Of a DNA stretch of 9,960 bases, positions 1-6,552 are shown piece after piece (the stretch's first letter is position 1; every line of letters starts with the position of its first letter). Source of the stretch: an uncultured Clostridia bacterium. GTDB taxonomy: Bacteria; Bacillota_A; Clostridia; Christensenellales; CAG-138. The notes beneath the pieces are model-generated. The model was not told the DNA's origin. It did not search any database and saw nothing but the letters and a program-made list of their open reading frames with translations. The position numbers and the translations under genes are program-made. The DNA is taken from positions 1-9,960 of the forward strand of contig CAMNHT010000030.1 of NCBI GenBank assembly GCA_946539625.1, written 5' to 3'.

Positions 1-126
1 CAGCGTAACAGCGTTACAACGTAACATATATTGTATATCTATATATAATCGGTCATCTATCTGTTACGATGTTACGATGTTACGCATAACACGCACACCC
101 CCTCCGTTACACGGAACAGAGATCGT
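1..126. repeat. GTTAC/GTAAC array in the 3' intergenic region
   Basis: This stretch lies downstream of the leftward operon and I see no gene in it. It carries seven copies of the pentamer GTTAC or its complement GTAAC. Three are at 5, 13 and 21 (start positions, alternating orientation) and three at 63, 71 and 79 (all GTTAC, two of them as the octamer GTTACGAT). One more is at 106. Within each triplet the copies are spaced exactly 8 bp apart, and the triplets flank about 37 bp of very AT-rich DNA. The whole block is roughly symmetrical around base 44. It could be a cluster of protein-binding sites for a neighbouring gene outside the window, a short tandem repeat, or part of a mobile-element end. 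The function is unknown; the repeat pattern itself is seen directly. Confidence 0.6.
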
Positions 127-795
127 TCAGATCTCAAGCGTCAGGTTTTTGCCGGTGATGCCGACAAACGCACCCTTCTCCGCCTGCGGAGAATCCGGAT
201 GGCAGATGAGCCACTTATTGCGCATCCAGAGAAGTCCCTCCTCTCCCGGCGCGGACGTGTTCACCGATTCCAAAGGCGCGTTGGTGCCGCGTTCCAATAC
301 AACAAGGCAGTTGAAGCCGGTATTCTGTATCCGGCACGGCGCAAAGTGCAGCACGCGCGGATGGATCTCAACGAGCGTTTCGGGCGGCAGATAAAAGCCC
401 TTCACGTCCCTCGAATCAAGCGTGCGGTTACAGACATCTTCGGGCAGTGCCAAAAGCAGAACGAGTCCGGTCGTCGAGTAATTGACCTCGCTGCATTTAT
501 GATACTCCTCGGCGTTCAGCGTAAATCCTCTGCCGTTACAGAAGCCCGCCTGGATCGGCATGCCGCCGTAAACGGTGCGTCCGATTTCTTTGATCGCGTC
601 AAGCGCTTCCAGCGCGGGATCGCCCGCGACGTACCGGTTGCCGCTTTCGGGGATGCCGGTCTGTTCCATCGCACGGGAAAGCGCGGCGGTATCGGTGCAG
701 GGCAGGATCCGCCCGTAAGGCGCGAATGCCGGATCGGTCACGGAAAACAACGGCAGATTTGGGTTCTTATGTTGAAGCTGTTCAAGGATCGTCAT
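127..795 (-). CDS. DUF4867 family protein, cupin-like
   Basis: A 222-residue soluble protein with no signal peptide or membrane segment. I recognise it as DUF4867, an uncharacterised family of Clostridia found beside sugar-metabolism genes. The central part looks cupin-like. His99 and Glu103 sit in an EYHKCSE stretch, followed about 30 residues later by a YLPPETLVEIHP stretch (135-146) and LHFAP (149-153, His150). This layout recalls the two metal-binding motifs of cupin sugar isomerases and lyases, but the fold and any metal are inferred. The start codon overlaps the stop of the ROK gene as ATGA (792-795), and a GGAGG lies 9 bases upstream inside that gene, so the two are translationally coupled. 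It is the last gene of the leftward operon. Possible roles are sugar isomerisation or epimerisation, or a sensor partner for the ROK regulator. The family call is fairly secure and the function is not known. Confidence 0.8.
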   Translation of the reverse strand: MTILEQLQHKNPNLPLFSVTDPAFAPYGRILPCTDTAALSRAMEQTGIPESGNRYVAGDPALEALDAIKEIGRTVYGGMPIQAGFCNGRGFTLNAEEYHKCSEVNYSTTGLVLLLALPEDVCNRTLDSRDVKGFYLPPETLVEIHPRVLHFAPCRIQNTGFNCLVVLERGTNAPLESVNTSAPGEEGLLWMRNKWLICHPDSPQAEKGAFVGITGKNLTLEI

Positions 796-2012
796 TCGAT
801 CATACCTCCGTTTTTGTAAAAGTGGATCGTGTACAAAAGTCCCGCCGCAAGAGACTCCAGCTGTCCGTTAAAACGGCTTTTCTCCATCGGCGCCGCATGC
901 GCGGCGTCCACGCCGACGTCCATTTCCGCCGAAAGGCGCGACATAAAATACGGATGCTCGAAAATCTCGCCGTACAGCACGAGCTTTCCGGGGTCGAGGA
1001 GATACACGACGCTTTTCAGCGCGTCCGCAAGCGCCTGTGCCGCGCGGTCCGCAATGTTTGATGCGCCTGCGTCGCCGCCGCGCGCCGCGTCTAAAACGAG
1101 TGCGGTCGTTACCGCGTCCCTGTCGCCGTTTGTCAGCTTCCATAGCAGCGGCGTTTCCGTTTCGGAGAGGATCGTCTGTGCATCCTCACGGATCGCCGCC
1201 GGAGACGCGATCGTTTCAAGACAGCCGGACTTGCCGCAGTGGCACGGCTTGCCCCCGCGCCGGATCACCGGGATATGCCCGATCTCCGCGCACTGCCGCC
1301 GATCGCCCTCAAAAACCTCATCGCCCGCGGAAAACGCCGCGCCGATGCCCGAGCCGCACCGCAGGAAAAAAAAGCTTTCCGGCTGTTCCTCGCCGGATAA
1401 AAACATCTGCGCCGATAAAAGCGCACGGACGTTGTTCGAAAGTACCGTGGGATAGCCTGTGTACGTTTCGAACCGATCGCAAATCGGAAAATCCGCCGTA
1501 TCGAGCGCATCGAAGCTCGTTTTGACGGTGCGTCCGTCCGTCCCGATCACGCCGCGTACGGCGATCCCGAGCCCAAGGATGCTGCTCCGGTCGACGCCTT
1601 TCGTTCTGCAAAGTGCAGGCAGCCGTTCGGAAAGCACCCGCACCGTTTCCTCTGCAGGCGCTTTGATCGGTATCGGCACGGTTTCGGTAACCATTACTTC
1701 CCCGTCCGTTCGCACGGCGGACAGAATCGCTTTTCCGAGCCCGATCGACACGCCCAGCGTACAGAACGAATCGGTTTTCAGCCGCAGCGTGATCTCACGC
1801 CGACCCGCGCCGTCGGACGGCTTGGCCCCCTCCTCGTAGACAAGTCCCTCGCCGATCAGCTCCCCGACGATCTTCGTCATTGCCGCGGGAGTCAGTCCGA
1901 GCATTGCCGCAAGGCGCTTCCTTGAAAGTCCGCCGTACCGGTGCAGGCACATGAGCACCGCGGCGCGGTTCTGCCGTTTCAGACCGATCATGTTGTCGCC
2001 TTCGGTCCGCAT
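792..2012 (-). CDS. ROK-family transcriptional regulator
   Basis: A 406-residue ROK protein of the NagC/Mlc/XylR type. Residues about 16-62 form a winged helix-turn-helix (recognition part TPAAMTKIVGEL). The rest is the ROK sugar-kinase-like fold, with the zinc signature CHCGKSGCLE at 257-266 and the EIGH motif at 243-246. In ROK kinases the conserved catalytic Asp follows Asn (ND). Here that place reads Asn193-Asn194, so sugar phosphorylation is unlikely and the domain probably only binds an inducer. The ATG at 2012 is preceded by GGGAGG with 8 bases spacing. A second ATG at 1991 also has a usable AAGG site and would remove only seven residues. The gene abuts the EamA transporter stop with no gap and overlaps DUF4867 by 4 bp. 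It most likely controls this operon and perhaps the divergent pair through the operator-like sites near 6470 and 6560; that is inference from position. Confidence 0.92.
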   Translation of the reverse strand: MRTEGDNMIGLKRQNRAAVLMCLHRYGGLSRKRLAAMLGLTPAAMTKIVGELIGEGLVYEEGAKPSDGAGRREITLRLKTDSFCTLGVSIGLGKAILSAVRTDGEVMVTETVPIPIKAPAEETVRVLSERLPALCRTKGVDRSSILGLGIAVRGVIGTDGRTVKTSFDALDTADFPICDRFETYTGYPTVLSNNVRALLSAQMFLSGEEQPESFFFLRCGSGIGAAFSAGDEVFEGDRRQCAEIGHIPVIRRGGKPCHCGKSGCLETIASPAAIREDAQTILSETETPLLWKLTNGDRDAVTTALVLDAARGGDAGASNIADRAAQALADALKSVVYLLDPGKLVLYGEIFEHPYFMSRLSAEMDVGVDAAHAAPMEKSRFNGQLESLAAGLLYTIHFYKNGGMIE

Positions 2013-2927
2013 TTATGCGTCCTCCCTTTTTTCCGGATGAAGCTTTTCGCGAAGCAGAATGATCACAGCGCCTAAGAGCACCACGCCGATCCCGACAAGC
2101 TTCCATACCGTCGGCTCCTCGCCGAGAAACAGTACGCCGACGATACAGCTCAAAACCGGCATCAAAAGAAGCCAAAGCTTTACGATCCACACCTCGTGAT
2201 GTTTGAGGTTGCGATAATAGAAGAAATAGATGCCCGTCTGCGCAAGTCCGCCGAGGAGTACGAACCACCAGAAACCCGGCGTTTCGGAGGGTTTCAATGC
2301 CGCAAGATCCCCACGGGAGACCGCAAAGAGCGCGAACAGCAGCAGTACGACAAAGTTATTGTAATACGAGATCGTGTCGGCTTTCTGCCCATGTCTGCCC
2401 TGCGCAGCCTTGATGATGAATGCATTCGCGGTCACGCATGCCGCGCTTGCGATAAAGAACAGGTCCGTCGGTCGGAAGGTCAGTTCCTTAAAATCCAGCC
2501 CAAGCACAAGCAGCACGCCTGCGAGCATCAGCAGCGTACCGATCCAGTCGGTGGCATAGAGGCGCTTTCGATAGATCGCGACGGTCAAAAGATTTACCAT
2601 CAGCACGTCGGTTTTCAAAAGCGCGGTCCCCGTGCCGAGCGACCCGCCGTTTGCATAGCCGAGGTTTGCGAACAGGTCCAGAAGAAACCCGAACACGCCG
2701 ATGATCACAAGGATCACCGTCGCCTTCCCCTGCCGGAACAGATCACGGAAACCGCCGGTAACCGCAAGCTGCACGGTCAGAAAGACGAGCGCCGCTGCGC
2801 GCAGCAAAAAGCCCGCCGCGTACGGGGATCCCGTCCGGTCCACCATGTATTTGCTGACTGCATAGTAGATCGTCCACGCGATCACCATGCCGGCGATCAT
2901 GCCGACGTCCTTCGTCCGTCCCTTCAT
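2013..2927 (-). CDS. EamA/DMT-superfamily transporter
   Basis: A 304-residue integral membrane protein with ten predicted helices, at about 7-25, 36-57, 69-90, 100-117, 127-145, 153-172, 188-204, 219-238, 248-268 and 275-293. This is the two-times-five arrangement of EamA (drug/metabolite transporter) proteins. The closing LGEEPTVWKLVGIGVVLLGAVI region is typical of the second EamA repeat. Members are mostly exporters or metabolite carriers of the cytoplasmic membrane. The substrate cannot be read from sequence. The start overlaps the stop of the upstream iron alcohol dehydrogenase as ATGA (2924-2927), and the stop is directly followed by the ROK start. Placement straight after a reductase suggests export of the reduced end product, or uptake of the pathway substrate. 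The family call is strong and the role is inferred. Confidence 0.9.
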   Translation of the reverse strand: MKGRTKDVGMIAGMVIAWTIYYAVSKYMVDRTGSPYAAGFLLRAAALVFLTVQLAVTGGFRDLFRQGKATVILVIIGVFGFLLDLFANLGYANGGSLGTGTALLKTDVLMVNLLTVAIYRKRLYATDWIGTLLMLAGVLLVLGLDFKELTFRPTDLFFIASAACVTANAFIIKAAQGRHGQKADTISYYNNFVVLLLFALFAVSRGDLAALKPSETPGFWWFVLLGGLAQTGIYFFYYRNLKHHEVWIVKLWLLLMPVLSCIVGVLFLGEEPTVWKLVGIGVVLLGAVIILLREKLHPEKREDA

Positions 2928-4021
2928 TGCAGTGCTTCGAACATACGCCGCAAGGCGCTTTCGTCCATCGGGACCGGGTTGTTGCCCATCAGCGGATGCT
3001 TCGCCGCGTCGCGGCAGAGCTTATCGAGATCGACCTCGCCGAGGTCGGAGAGCGTCATGCGAAGACCCGCAAGCTGTTTCAGCGCTCTGATGCGATCCGC
3101 AAGCTCGTCCGTTCCGGAAAGGCCGACGCGGCGGGCAAGCAGCGTGAGCCGCTCGTCCGCGTTGATGCGCACAAAGCTGTCGAGCGTGAACGCGCACGCC
3201 TCGCCGTGCGGCAGATGATAATCCTCGCTCAAAGGATAGCTGCACGCGTGACTGCCCGCGGTTTTCGGAAGCGCGAAGCTCATGCCGCCGAGCAAAGCCG
3301 CAAGCGACATGTTTTCGCGTGCCGCAAGATTTGTCCCGTCTCGGTACGCCGTTTCGAGGTTTTCGAGTACAAGCCGCACCGCCTCGATCGCGCAAAGGTC
3401 CGAGATCGGCTGATGGTTCCTGCTCCAGTAGCCCTCCAGCGCATGCGCCATTGCGTCAAGCCCGGTGTTCATCGTCGTGCGCGGCGGCACAGTCACGGTC
3501 AATGCGGGATCGACGATCGCGAGCGTCGGCATAAAGACCGGGTTGTTGATCGTCTTCTTTTCCCTGCCGTGGCTGATGACCGAGACCTGCGTGACCTCGC
3601 TGCCGGTGCCGGCGGTGGTCGGGACCGCGATCATCGGAAAACGTGTTTCGGGGAAAGGCGTTTCACCTTTGAAGCACGCAAGCGCGTCGGCGTTTTCCCG
3701 TGCGATCGCCGCCGTGAACTTTGCCGTATCCATGGTGCTGCCGCCGCCGACGCCGACGATCGCGTCGACCTGCGCTTTGCGCGCGAGCTGCGTCGCTTCG
3801 ATCACGCCGCTAAGCTTTGGATTCTCCTCCACGTCCGAAAAGACCGCCGCGATCTCCGGGATCTCCTTCTGCATCGCTTCGACGGTCGCGCGTAAAAACC
3901 GGTCGCAAACGACGAGGCAGCGGCTTGCGCCGAGTGAACGGATTTCTTCACCCAGATTCCTAATGCTGCCCGTTCCGAAGCGGATTCTGACCGGCTGCCG
4001 ATACAGAAACTCAAGCGCCAT
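2924..4021 (-). CDS. Iron-containing alcohol dehydrogenase (group III)
   Basis: A 365-residue member of the Fe-ADH family, near the usual 380. The N-terminal half binds the dinucleotide: GGGSTMDTAK at 92-101 contacts the pyrophosphate, and Asp40 after the second strand suggests NAD(H) rather than NADP(H), as in FucO. The metal site is complete. Asp189 and His193 lie in GLDAMAHALEG, His258 in AGSHACSYP and His272 in LPHGEACA, matching the Asp-His-His-His set of FucO. The second conserved segment TTAGTGSEVT is at 135-144. The enzyme should reversibly reduce a short aldehyde to an alcohol in the cytoplasm. Family members act on lactaldehyde, propanediol and, in gut bacteria, sulfoacetaldehyde. 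The start at 4021 has GAGGA 8 bases upstream and overlaps the isomerase by 11 bp. In this operon it most likely disposes of a short aldehyde left by transketolase cleavage while regenerating NAD+. The exact substrate is unknown. Confidence 0.93.
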   Translation of the reverse strand: MALEFLYRQPVRIRFGTGSIRNLGEEIRSLGASRCLVVCDRFLRATVEAMQKEIPEIAAVFSDVEENPKLSGVIEATQLARKAQVDAIVGVGGGSTMDTAKFTAAIARENADALACFKGETPFPETRFPMIAVPTTAGTGSEVTQVSVISHGREKKTINNPVFMPTLAIVDPALTVTVPPRTTMNTGLDAMAHALEGYWSRNHQPISDLCAIEAVRLVLENLETAYRDGTNLAARENMSLAALLGGMSFALPKTAGSHACSYPLSEDYHLPHGEACAFTLDSFVRINADERLTLLARRVGLSGTDELADRIRALKQLAGLRMTLSDLGEVDLDKLCRDAAKHPLMGNNPVPMDESALRRMFEALQ

Positions 4022-4487
4022 AGATGCCGTCCTCGATCTTTTGGACTTCTGCGGAAAACTTATGCATGTTCACCGCGCGCCAGTCCTCGAGCCCCTCGCA
4101 CCATTCGGTGTTCAGGAACGCCTTGACCATCTCGATCGCCATCTCGGGTCCGACGATCCAGCCGCCCATGCACAGCACGTTCGCGTTGTTGATCGCGCGC
4201 GCCATTCTCGCCGAATAGACGCCCTCGCACGCAACGGCGTGAACGCCCTTGAACTTATTGGACACAACGCACATGCCCGCGCCGGTGCCGCAGATCAGGA
4301 TCGCCTTTTCATAAGTACCGTTCTGCACGAACGGCGCGACGTCGCTCGCCACGCGGTAGTAGGGATGGACTTCATTGAGATCTACGGTACCGAGGTCGTC
4401 AAACGCGACGCCCGCCTCGGTAAGGTATGCCTTGATCGCTTCCTTGACGGCAAAGCCGGATTTATCGCTTCCGATTGCAAGTTTCAT
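4011..4487 (-). CDS. RpiB/LacA/LacB-like isomerase with altered active site
   Basis: A 158-residue protein of the ribose-5-phosphate isomerase B / galactose-6-phosphate isomerase family. The frame extends to an ATG at 4505, but an AAGGAGGAG site lies 6 bases before the ATG at 4487, so I use that start (MKLAIGSDKSG). The fold signatures are present: IGSDKSGF at 5-12, LICGTGAGM at 64-72 with catalytic Cys66 and Thr68, and YSARMARAINNANVL at 91-105. Compared with E. coli RpiB as I remember it, several catalytic positions differ. The DH pair reads Asp8-Lys9, the ring-opening His99 is Ile99, and the phosphate-binding Arg110, Arg133, His134 and Arg137 are Trp110, Asn140, Met141 and Phe144. The general-base Cys and the anion-hole loop remain, so aldose-ketose isomerisation is still expected, but of an open-chain and perhaps non-phosphorylated substrate. 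True ribose-5-phosphate activity seems unlikely. Confidence 0.88.
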   Translation of the reverse strand: MKLAIGSDKSGFAVKEAIKAYLTEAGVAFDDLGTVDLNEVHPYYRVASDVAPFVQNGTYEKAILICGTGAGMCVVSNKFKGVHAVACEGVYSARMARAINNANVLCMGGWIVGPEMAIEMVKAFLNTEWCEGLEDWRAVNMHKFSAEVQKIEDGIYGA

Positions 4488-4493
4488 AAGATT

Positions 4494-4502
4494 CTCCTCC
4501 TT
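4494..4502 (-). promoter_or_regulatory. Ribosome binding site fixing the isomerase start
   Basis: On the minus strand this reads AAGGAGGAG, an almost full match to the anti-Shine-Dalgarno sequence. It sits 6 bases before the ATG at 4487-4485. The alternative ATG at 4505-4503 lies upstream of this site and has no comparable one of its own, so it is unlikely to be used. Confidence 0.8.
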
Positions 4503-4549
4503 CATTATTTGATCTTTTCAGTAATCAGCGCGGAAGAATGATTGACCTT

Positions 4550-4672
4550 CACCTCATCCGCCGCCTGACGGCGTCACCTTCCCCATCAAGGGGAAGGCTT
4601 TTGGGGGTACAAATGCAGAGACTTCTCCCCCTTGAGTGTGGAGAAGCTCCGCGAAGCGGTGATGAGGGGGTC
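4550..4672. repeat. Palindromic intergenic repeat (MITE/REP-like)
   Basis: This block of about 123 bp fills the only sizeable gap in the leftward operon, between the transketolase C-subunit and the isomerase. Its ends are inverted (CCTCATC at 4552-4558 against GATGAGG at 4661-4667) and it is made of nested hairpins. The clearest is a perfect 8-bp stem, 4577-4584 with 4590-4597, around a 5-base loop. Further stems are GCCG/CGGC near 4562-4572 and CTTCTCC/GGAGAAG at 4622-4628 and 4639-4645. No run of T follows the stems on the transcribed (minus) strand, so it does not look like an ordinary intrinsic terminator and read-through is plausible. It resembles dispersed palindromic repeats I associate with Clostridia genomes; copy number elsewhere cannot be seen here. 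It may act in mRNA processing or differential stability between the two halves of the operon. Confidence 0.7.
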
Positions 4673-4682
4673 CTTCTTCCTC

Positions 4683-5609
4683 TCATTTGAGCGCGACCGC
4701 TTCCCGTGCGGTCTTGATGATGTTTTCTTTTGTCAATCCCATCGTTTCCTTGAGGTACGGGAGTTTGCCGACTTCGCCGAAGCGATCCTGAACGCCGACC
4801 GATTTTACCGGGATCTTTTCTTCCGCAAGCGCTTCGAGCACCGCGGAACCGAGCCCGCCGATGACGTTGTGGTTTTCCACCGTCAGCACGGCATGGGTCT
4901 TCCTTGCCGATGCAAGCACCGTTTCGCGGTCGATCGGCTTGATCGTATGGACGTTGATCACTTCGCAGGAAACGCCTTCCTTTTCGAGCGCTTCCGCCGC
5001 GTCCAGCGCGTCCTTTGTCAGCATACCGGAGACGAAGATCGAAAGGTCCGTGCCCTCTTTGAGCGTGTCCGACTTAAAGAGATCGAACTTGTAATCCGCG
5101 GGAAATACGTCGGGCAGTTCCTTTCGGAACAGGCGGATATAGACCGCGCCGTCATAGTCGTTCAGCACCGGCATGGCTGCCTTTAGCTGCACGCCGTCGA
5201 CCGGCTCGAAGATCACGAGTTCCGGGATCGAACGCAGCACTCCGATATCCTCCATGCTCATGTGCGTACCGCCGTTCAGCTCCGCCGAGATGCCCGGGTC
5301 GGTGCCGACGATCTTCACGTTCTGCTTTGCGTACGCGATCGAGATCGCGATCTGATCGCAGATGCGGCGCGAGGCAAACGGCGTAAAGCTTTCGATCCAC
5401 GGCTTAAATCCGTAGCTACTAAGTCCCGCCGCGATCGACGCCATGTTTTGCTCCGCGACGCCGCAGTCAAAGATCTGCGTACCGTAGAACTGTTTGCGAA
5501 GTCCCACCGTGCCGCTCGCCTTTGCAAGATCCGCATCCAGAAGCACGACATGTTTGTCCGCTTCCATGAGCTGTTTCAGACATTCTGCATAAATTGCCCG
5601 CATTTCCAT
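4683..5609 (-). CDS. Transketolase, C-terminal subunit
   Basis: A 308-residue C-terminal half of a split transketolase, carrying the pyrimidine-binding domain and the C-terminal domain. It pairs with the N-subunit encoded just upstream to form the thiamine-diphosphate active site. The cofactor-activating Glu is Glu53 in CGVAEQNMASIAAGL. GGTHMSMEDIGVLRSIP at 113-129 is the usual active-site His segment (His116). Of the residues that bind substrate phosphate in E. coli TktA, Arg4 and Arg162 appear kept. The His of the THDSIG-like segment is Asp104, and the nearby Asp of GEDG is Asn112, suggesting a changed donor or acceptor. The start at 5609 is chosen because GGGGAGG lies 7 bases upstream. An ATG at 5615 would overlap the N-subunit stop but sits only one base from that site. 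The enzyme moves two-carbon ketol units between cytoplasmic sugars. Confidence 0.92.
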   Translation of the reverse strand: MEMRAIYAECLKQLMEADKHVVLLDADLAKASGTVGLRKQFYGTQIFDCGVAEQNMASIAAGLSSYGFKPWIESFTPFASRRICDQIAISIAYAKQNVKIVGTDPGISAELNGGTHMSMEDIGVLRSIPELVIFEPVDGVQLKAAMPVLNDYDGAVYIRLFRKELPDVFPADYKFDLFKSDTLKEGTDLSIFVSGMLTKDALDAAEALEKEGVSCEVINVHTIKPIDRETVLASARKTHAVLTVENHNVIGGLGSAVLEALAEEKIPVKSVGVQDRFGEVGKLPYLKETMGLTKENIIKTAREAVALK

Positions 5610-5611
5610 GG

Positions 5612-6439
5612 TCATGCCTCCCCTCTGATCTCGCGGATCGCTGCTTCCGCCTGCTCCGCTGTGACATTCGTGTTGTGGTTGCCTGCGCCGAGCTCCTCGA
5701 TCCATTTGACGCCGCAGCCCTTCTTGGTGTTCAGGATCACCATCGTGGGCTTACCGGAACCGATGCCGAGCTTTGCGTGCTGTACCGCAGCGCTTACCTC
5801 GTCGATGTCGTTGCCGTCCTCGACGTCGATCACGTTCCAGCCGAACGCTCTCCATTTTTCGTCCAAAGGCGCAATGCCATTGACTTCTTCGACCGTCCCG
5901 TCGATCTGCAGCTTGTTGTAGTCGGTGAACGCGATCAGATTGTCGAGCTTTTTGCTTGCCGCGAACATCGCCGCTTCCCAGATCTGTCCCTCCTGCGTTT
6001 CGCCGTCGCCGATCAGCGTATAGATCGTCGCGCCGTCATTTTCGAGCTTACTGCCCAATGCGACGCCCACCGCGCAGGAAAAGCCCTGTCCCAAGGATCC
6101 CGTCGTCATGTCGATGCCCGTGGTGCGGTTCATGTCGCAATGGCTCGGCAGGTTCGTGCCGCCCTGATTCAGCGTCAGAAGCGCCGCCTTATCGAAATAG
6201 CCGCGGTTAGCAAGCGTTGCGTACACCGCAGGGCCTGCGTGTCCCTTCGAGCAGATGAAGCGGTCGCGTCCCGCCTTTTTCGGCTCGTTCGGGTCGATGT
6301 TCATTGCTTCAAAATACAGTACCGTGAGTAACTCGACGACCGAAAGGCAGCCGCCGATGTGCCCGACGCCGAGGTGTCCGATGCAGGTTAATACGTCGCA
6401 GCGGATATCCTTTGCGATCTCCCGTAAATTCTGTTCCAA
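5612..6439 (-). CDS. Transketolase, N-terminal subunit
   Basis: A 275-residue N-terminal half of a two-subunit transketolase, binding the diphosphate end of thiamine diphosphate. The thiamine motif begins with GDGETQEGQIWEAA at 144-157 and ends with DYNKLQIDG at 173-181 (Asn175). Conserved active-site parts are GHIGGCLS with His27, SKGHAGPAVYA with His67 and TGSLGQG at 113-119. The start is TTG at 6439, since no ATG lies near and AAGGAG is 9 bases upstream; the resulting MEQNLREIAKDIR matches the usual N-terminus. Split transketolases are common in Clostridia, either as housekeeping copies or as specialised copies in sugar clusters such as the apulose-4-phosphate and sulfofructose transketolases. 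Promoter-proximal placement ahead of an isomerase and a reductase points to a specialised copy. It is the first gene of the leftward operon. Confidence 0.93.
   Translation of the reverse strand: MEQNLREIAKDIRCDVLTCIGHLGVGHIGGCLSVVELLTVLYFEAMNIDPNEPKKAGRDRFICSKGHAGPAVYATLANRGYFDKAALLTLNQGGTNLPSHCDMNRTTGIDMTTGSLGQGFSCAVGVALGSKLENDGATIYTLIGDGETQEGQIWEAAMFAASKKLDNLIAFTDYNKLQIDGTVEEVNGIAPLDEKWRAFGWNVIDVEDGNDIDEVSAAVQHAKLGIGSGKPTMVILNTKKGCGVKWIEELGAGNHNTNVTAEQAEAAIREIRGEA
5617..5623 (-). promoter_or_regulatory. Ribosome binding site for transketolase C-subunit
   Basis: Minus-strand GGGGAGG, located inside the end of the N-subunit gene. The spacing is 7 bases to the ATG at 5609 but only one base to the ATG at 5615, so it favours the shorter product and indicates translational coupling of the two subunits. 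Confidence 0.6.
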
Positions 6440-6466
6440 ATCCCTGTTCTCCTTCTATTTAATTAA

Positions 6467-6480
6467 TTTTGTTAACCAAA
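6467..6480. promoter_or_regulatory. Operator-like palindrome at the leftward start site
   Basis: The 14-mer TTTTGTTAACCAAA is a palindrome with a single mismatched pair, centred on GTTAAC. It covers the expected transcription start of the transketolase operon (about 6477), a classic place for a repressor to block initiation. The ROK regulator of the operon is the obvious candidate; binding is inferred. Confidence 0.45.
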
Positions 6481-6483
6481 TGT

Positions 6484-6512
6484 ATTTTATCTTTACGTAC
6501 GGTCGTTGTCAA
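6484..6512 (-). promoter_or_regulatory. Sigma-A promoter of the transketolase operon
   Basis: On the minus strand, TTGACA (6512-6507) is followed after exactly 17 bases by TAAAAT (6489-6484). That is a perfect -35, an ideal spacer and a 5-of-6 match to the -10. The expected start of transcription is near 6477, leaving a leader of about 38 bases to the TTG start codon. Confidence 0.85.
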
Positions 6513-6523
6513 GGGAAAAAGCA

Positions 6524-6552
6524 TTGACTTTCAACCGTCTTTGGATTATGAT
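6524..6552 (+). promoter_or_regulatory. Sigma-A promoter of the isomerase/phosphorylase-like pair
   Basis: TTGACT (6524-6529), a 17-base spacer, then TATGAT (6547-6552): each box matches the consensus in 5 of 6 places. The expected start is near 6559, about 32 bases before the ATG at 6591. Its -35 is separated by 11 bases from the -35 of the leftward promoter, so the two polymerase sites are back to back and could be controlled together. Confidence 0.85.

Noticed and set aside
1..126. CRISPR array or tRNA gene
   Set aside because: The repeated unit is only 5-8 bp with no spacers of regular length, and no cloverleaf can be drawn.
199..1525. Plus-strand open frames opposite DUF4867 and the ROK gene
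   Set aside because: Low-complexity Arg/Ser/Pro-rich translations covering genes that are clearly coded on the other strand.
792..2012. ROK protein as the missing sugar kinase
   Set aside because: It has an N-terminal winged helix-turn-helix and Asn at the catalytic Asp position.
2196..4541. Open frames on the plus strand opposite the transporter, Fe-ADH and isomerase genes
   Set aside because: No family resemblance, skewed basic composition, no ribosome sites, and full overlap with recognised minus-strand genes; these are antisense shadows.
4506..4549. A separate promoter for the isomerase gene
   Set aside because: No pair of boxes with acceptable sequence and spacing could be found on the minus strand between the repeat and the start codon.
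4577..4597. 8-bp GC-rich hairpin as a terminator for the transketolase transcript
   Set aside because: No T run follows it on the minus strand and it sits inside a larger repeat; I keep it as part of the repeat only.
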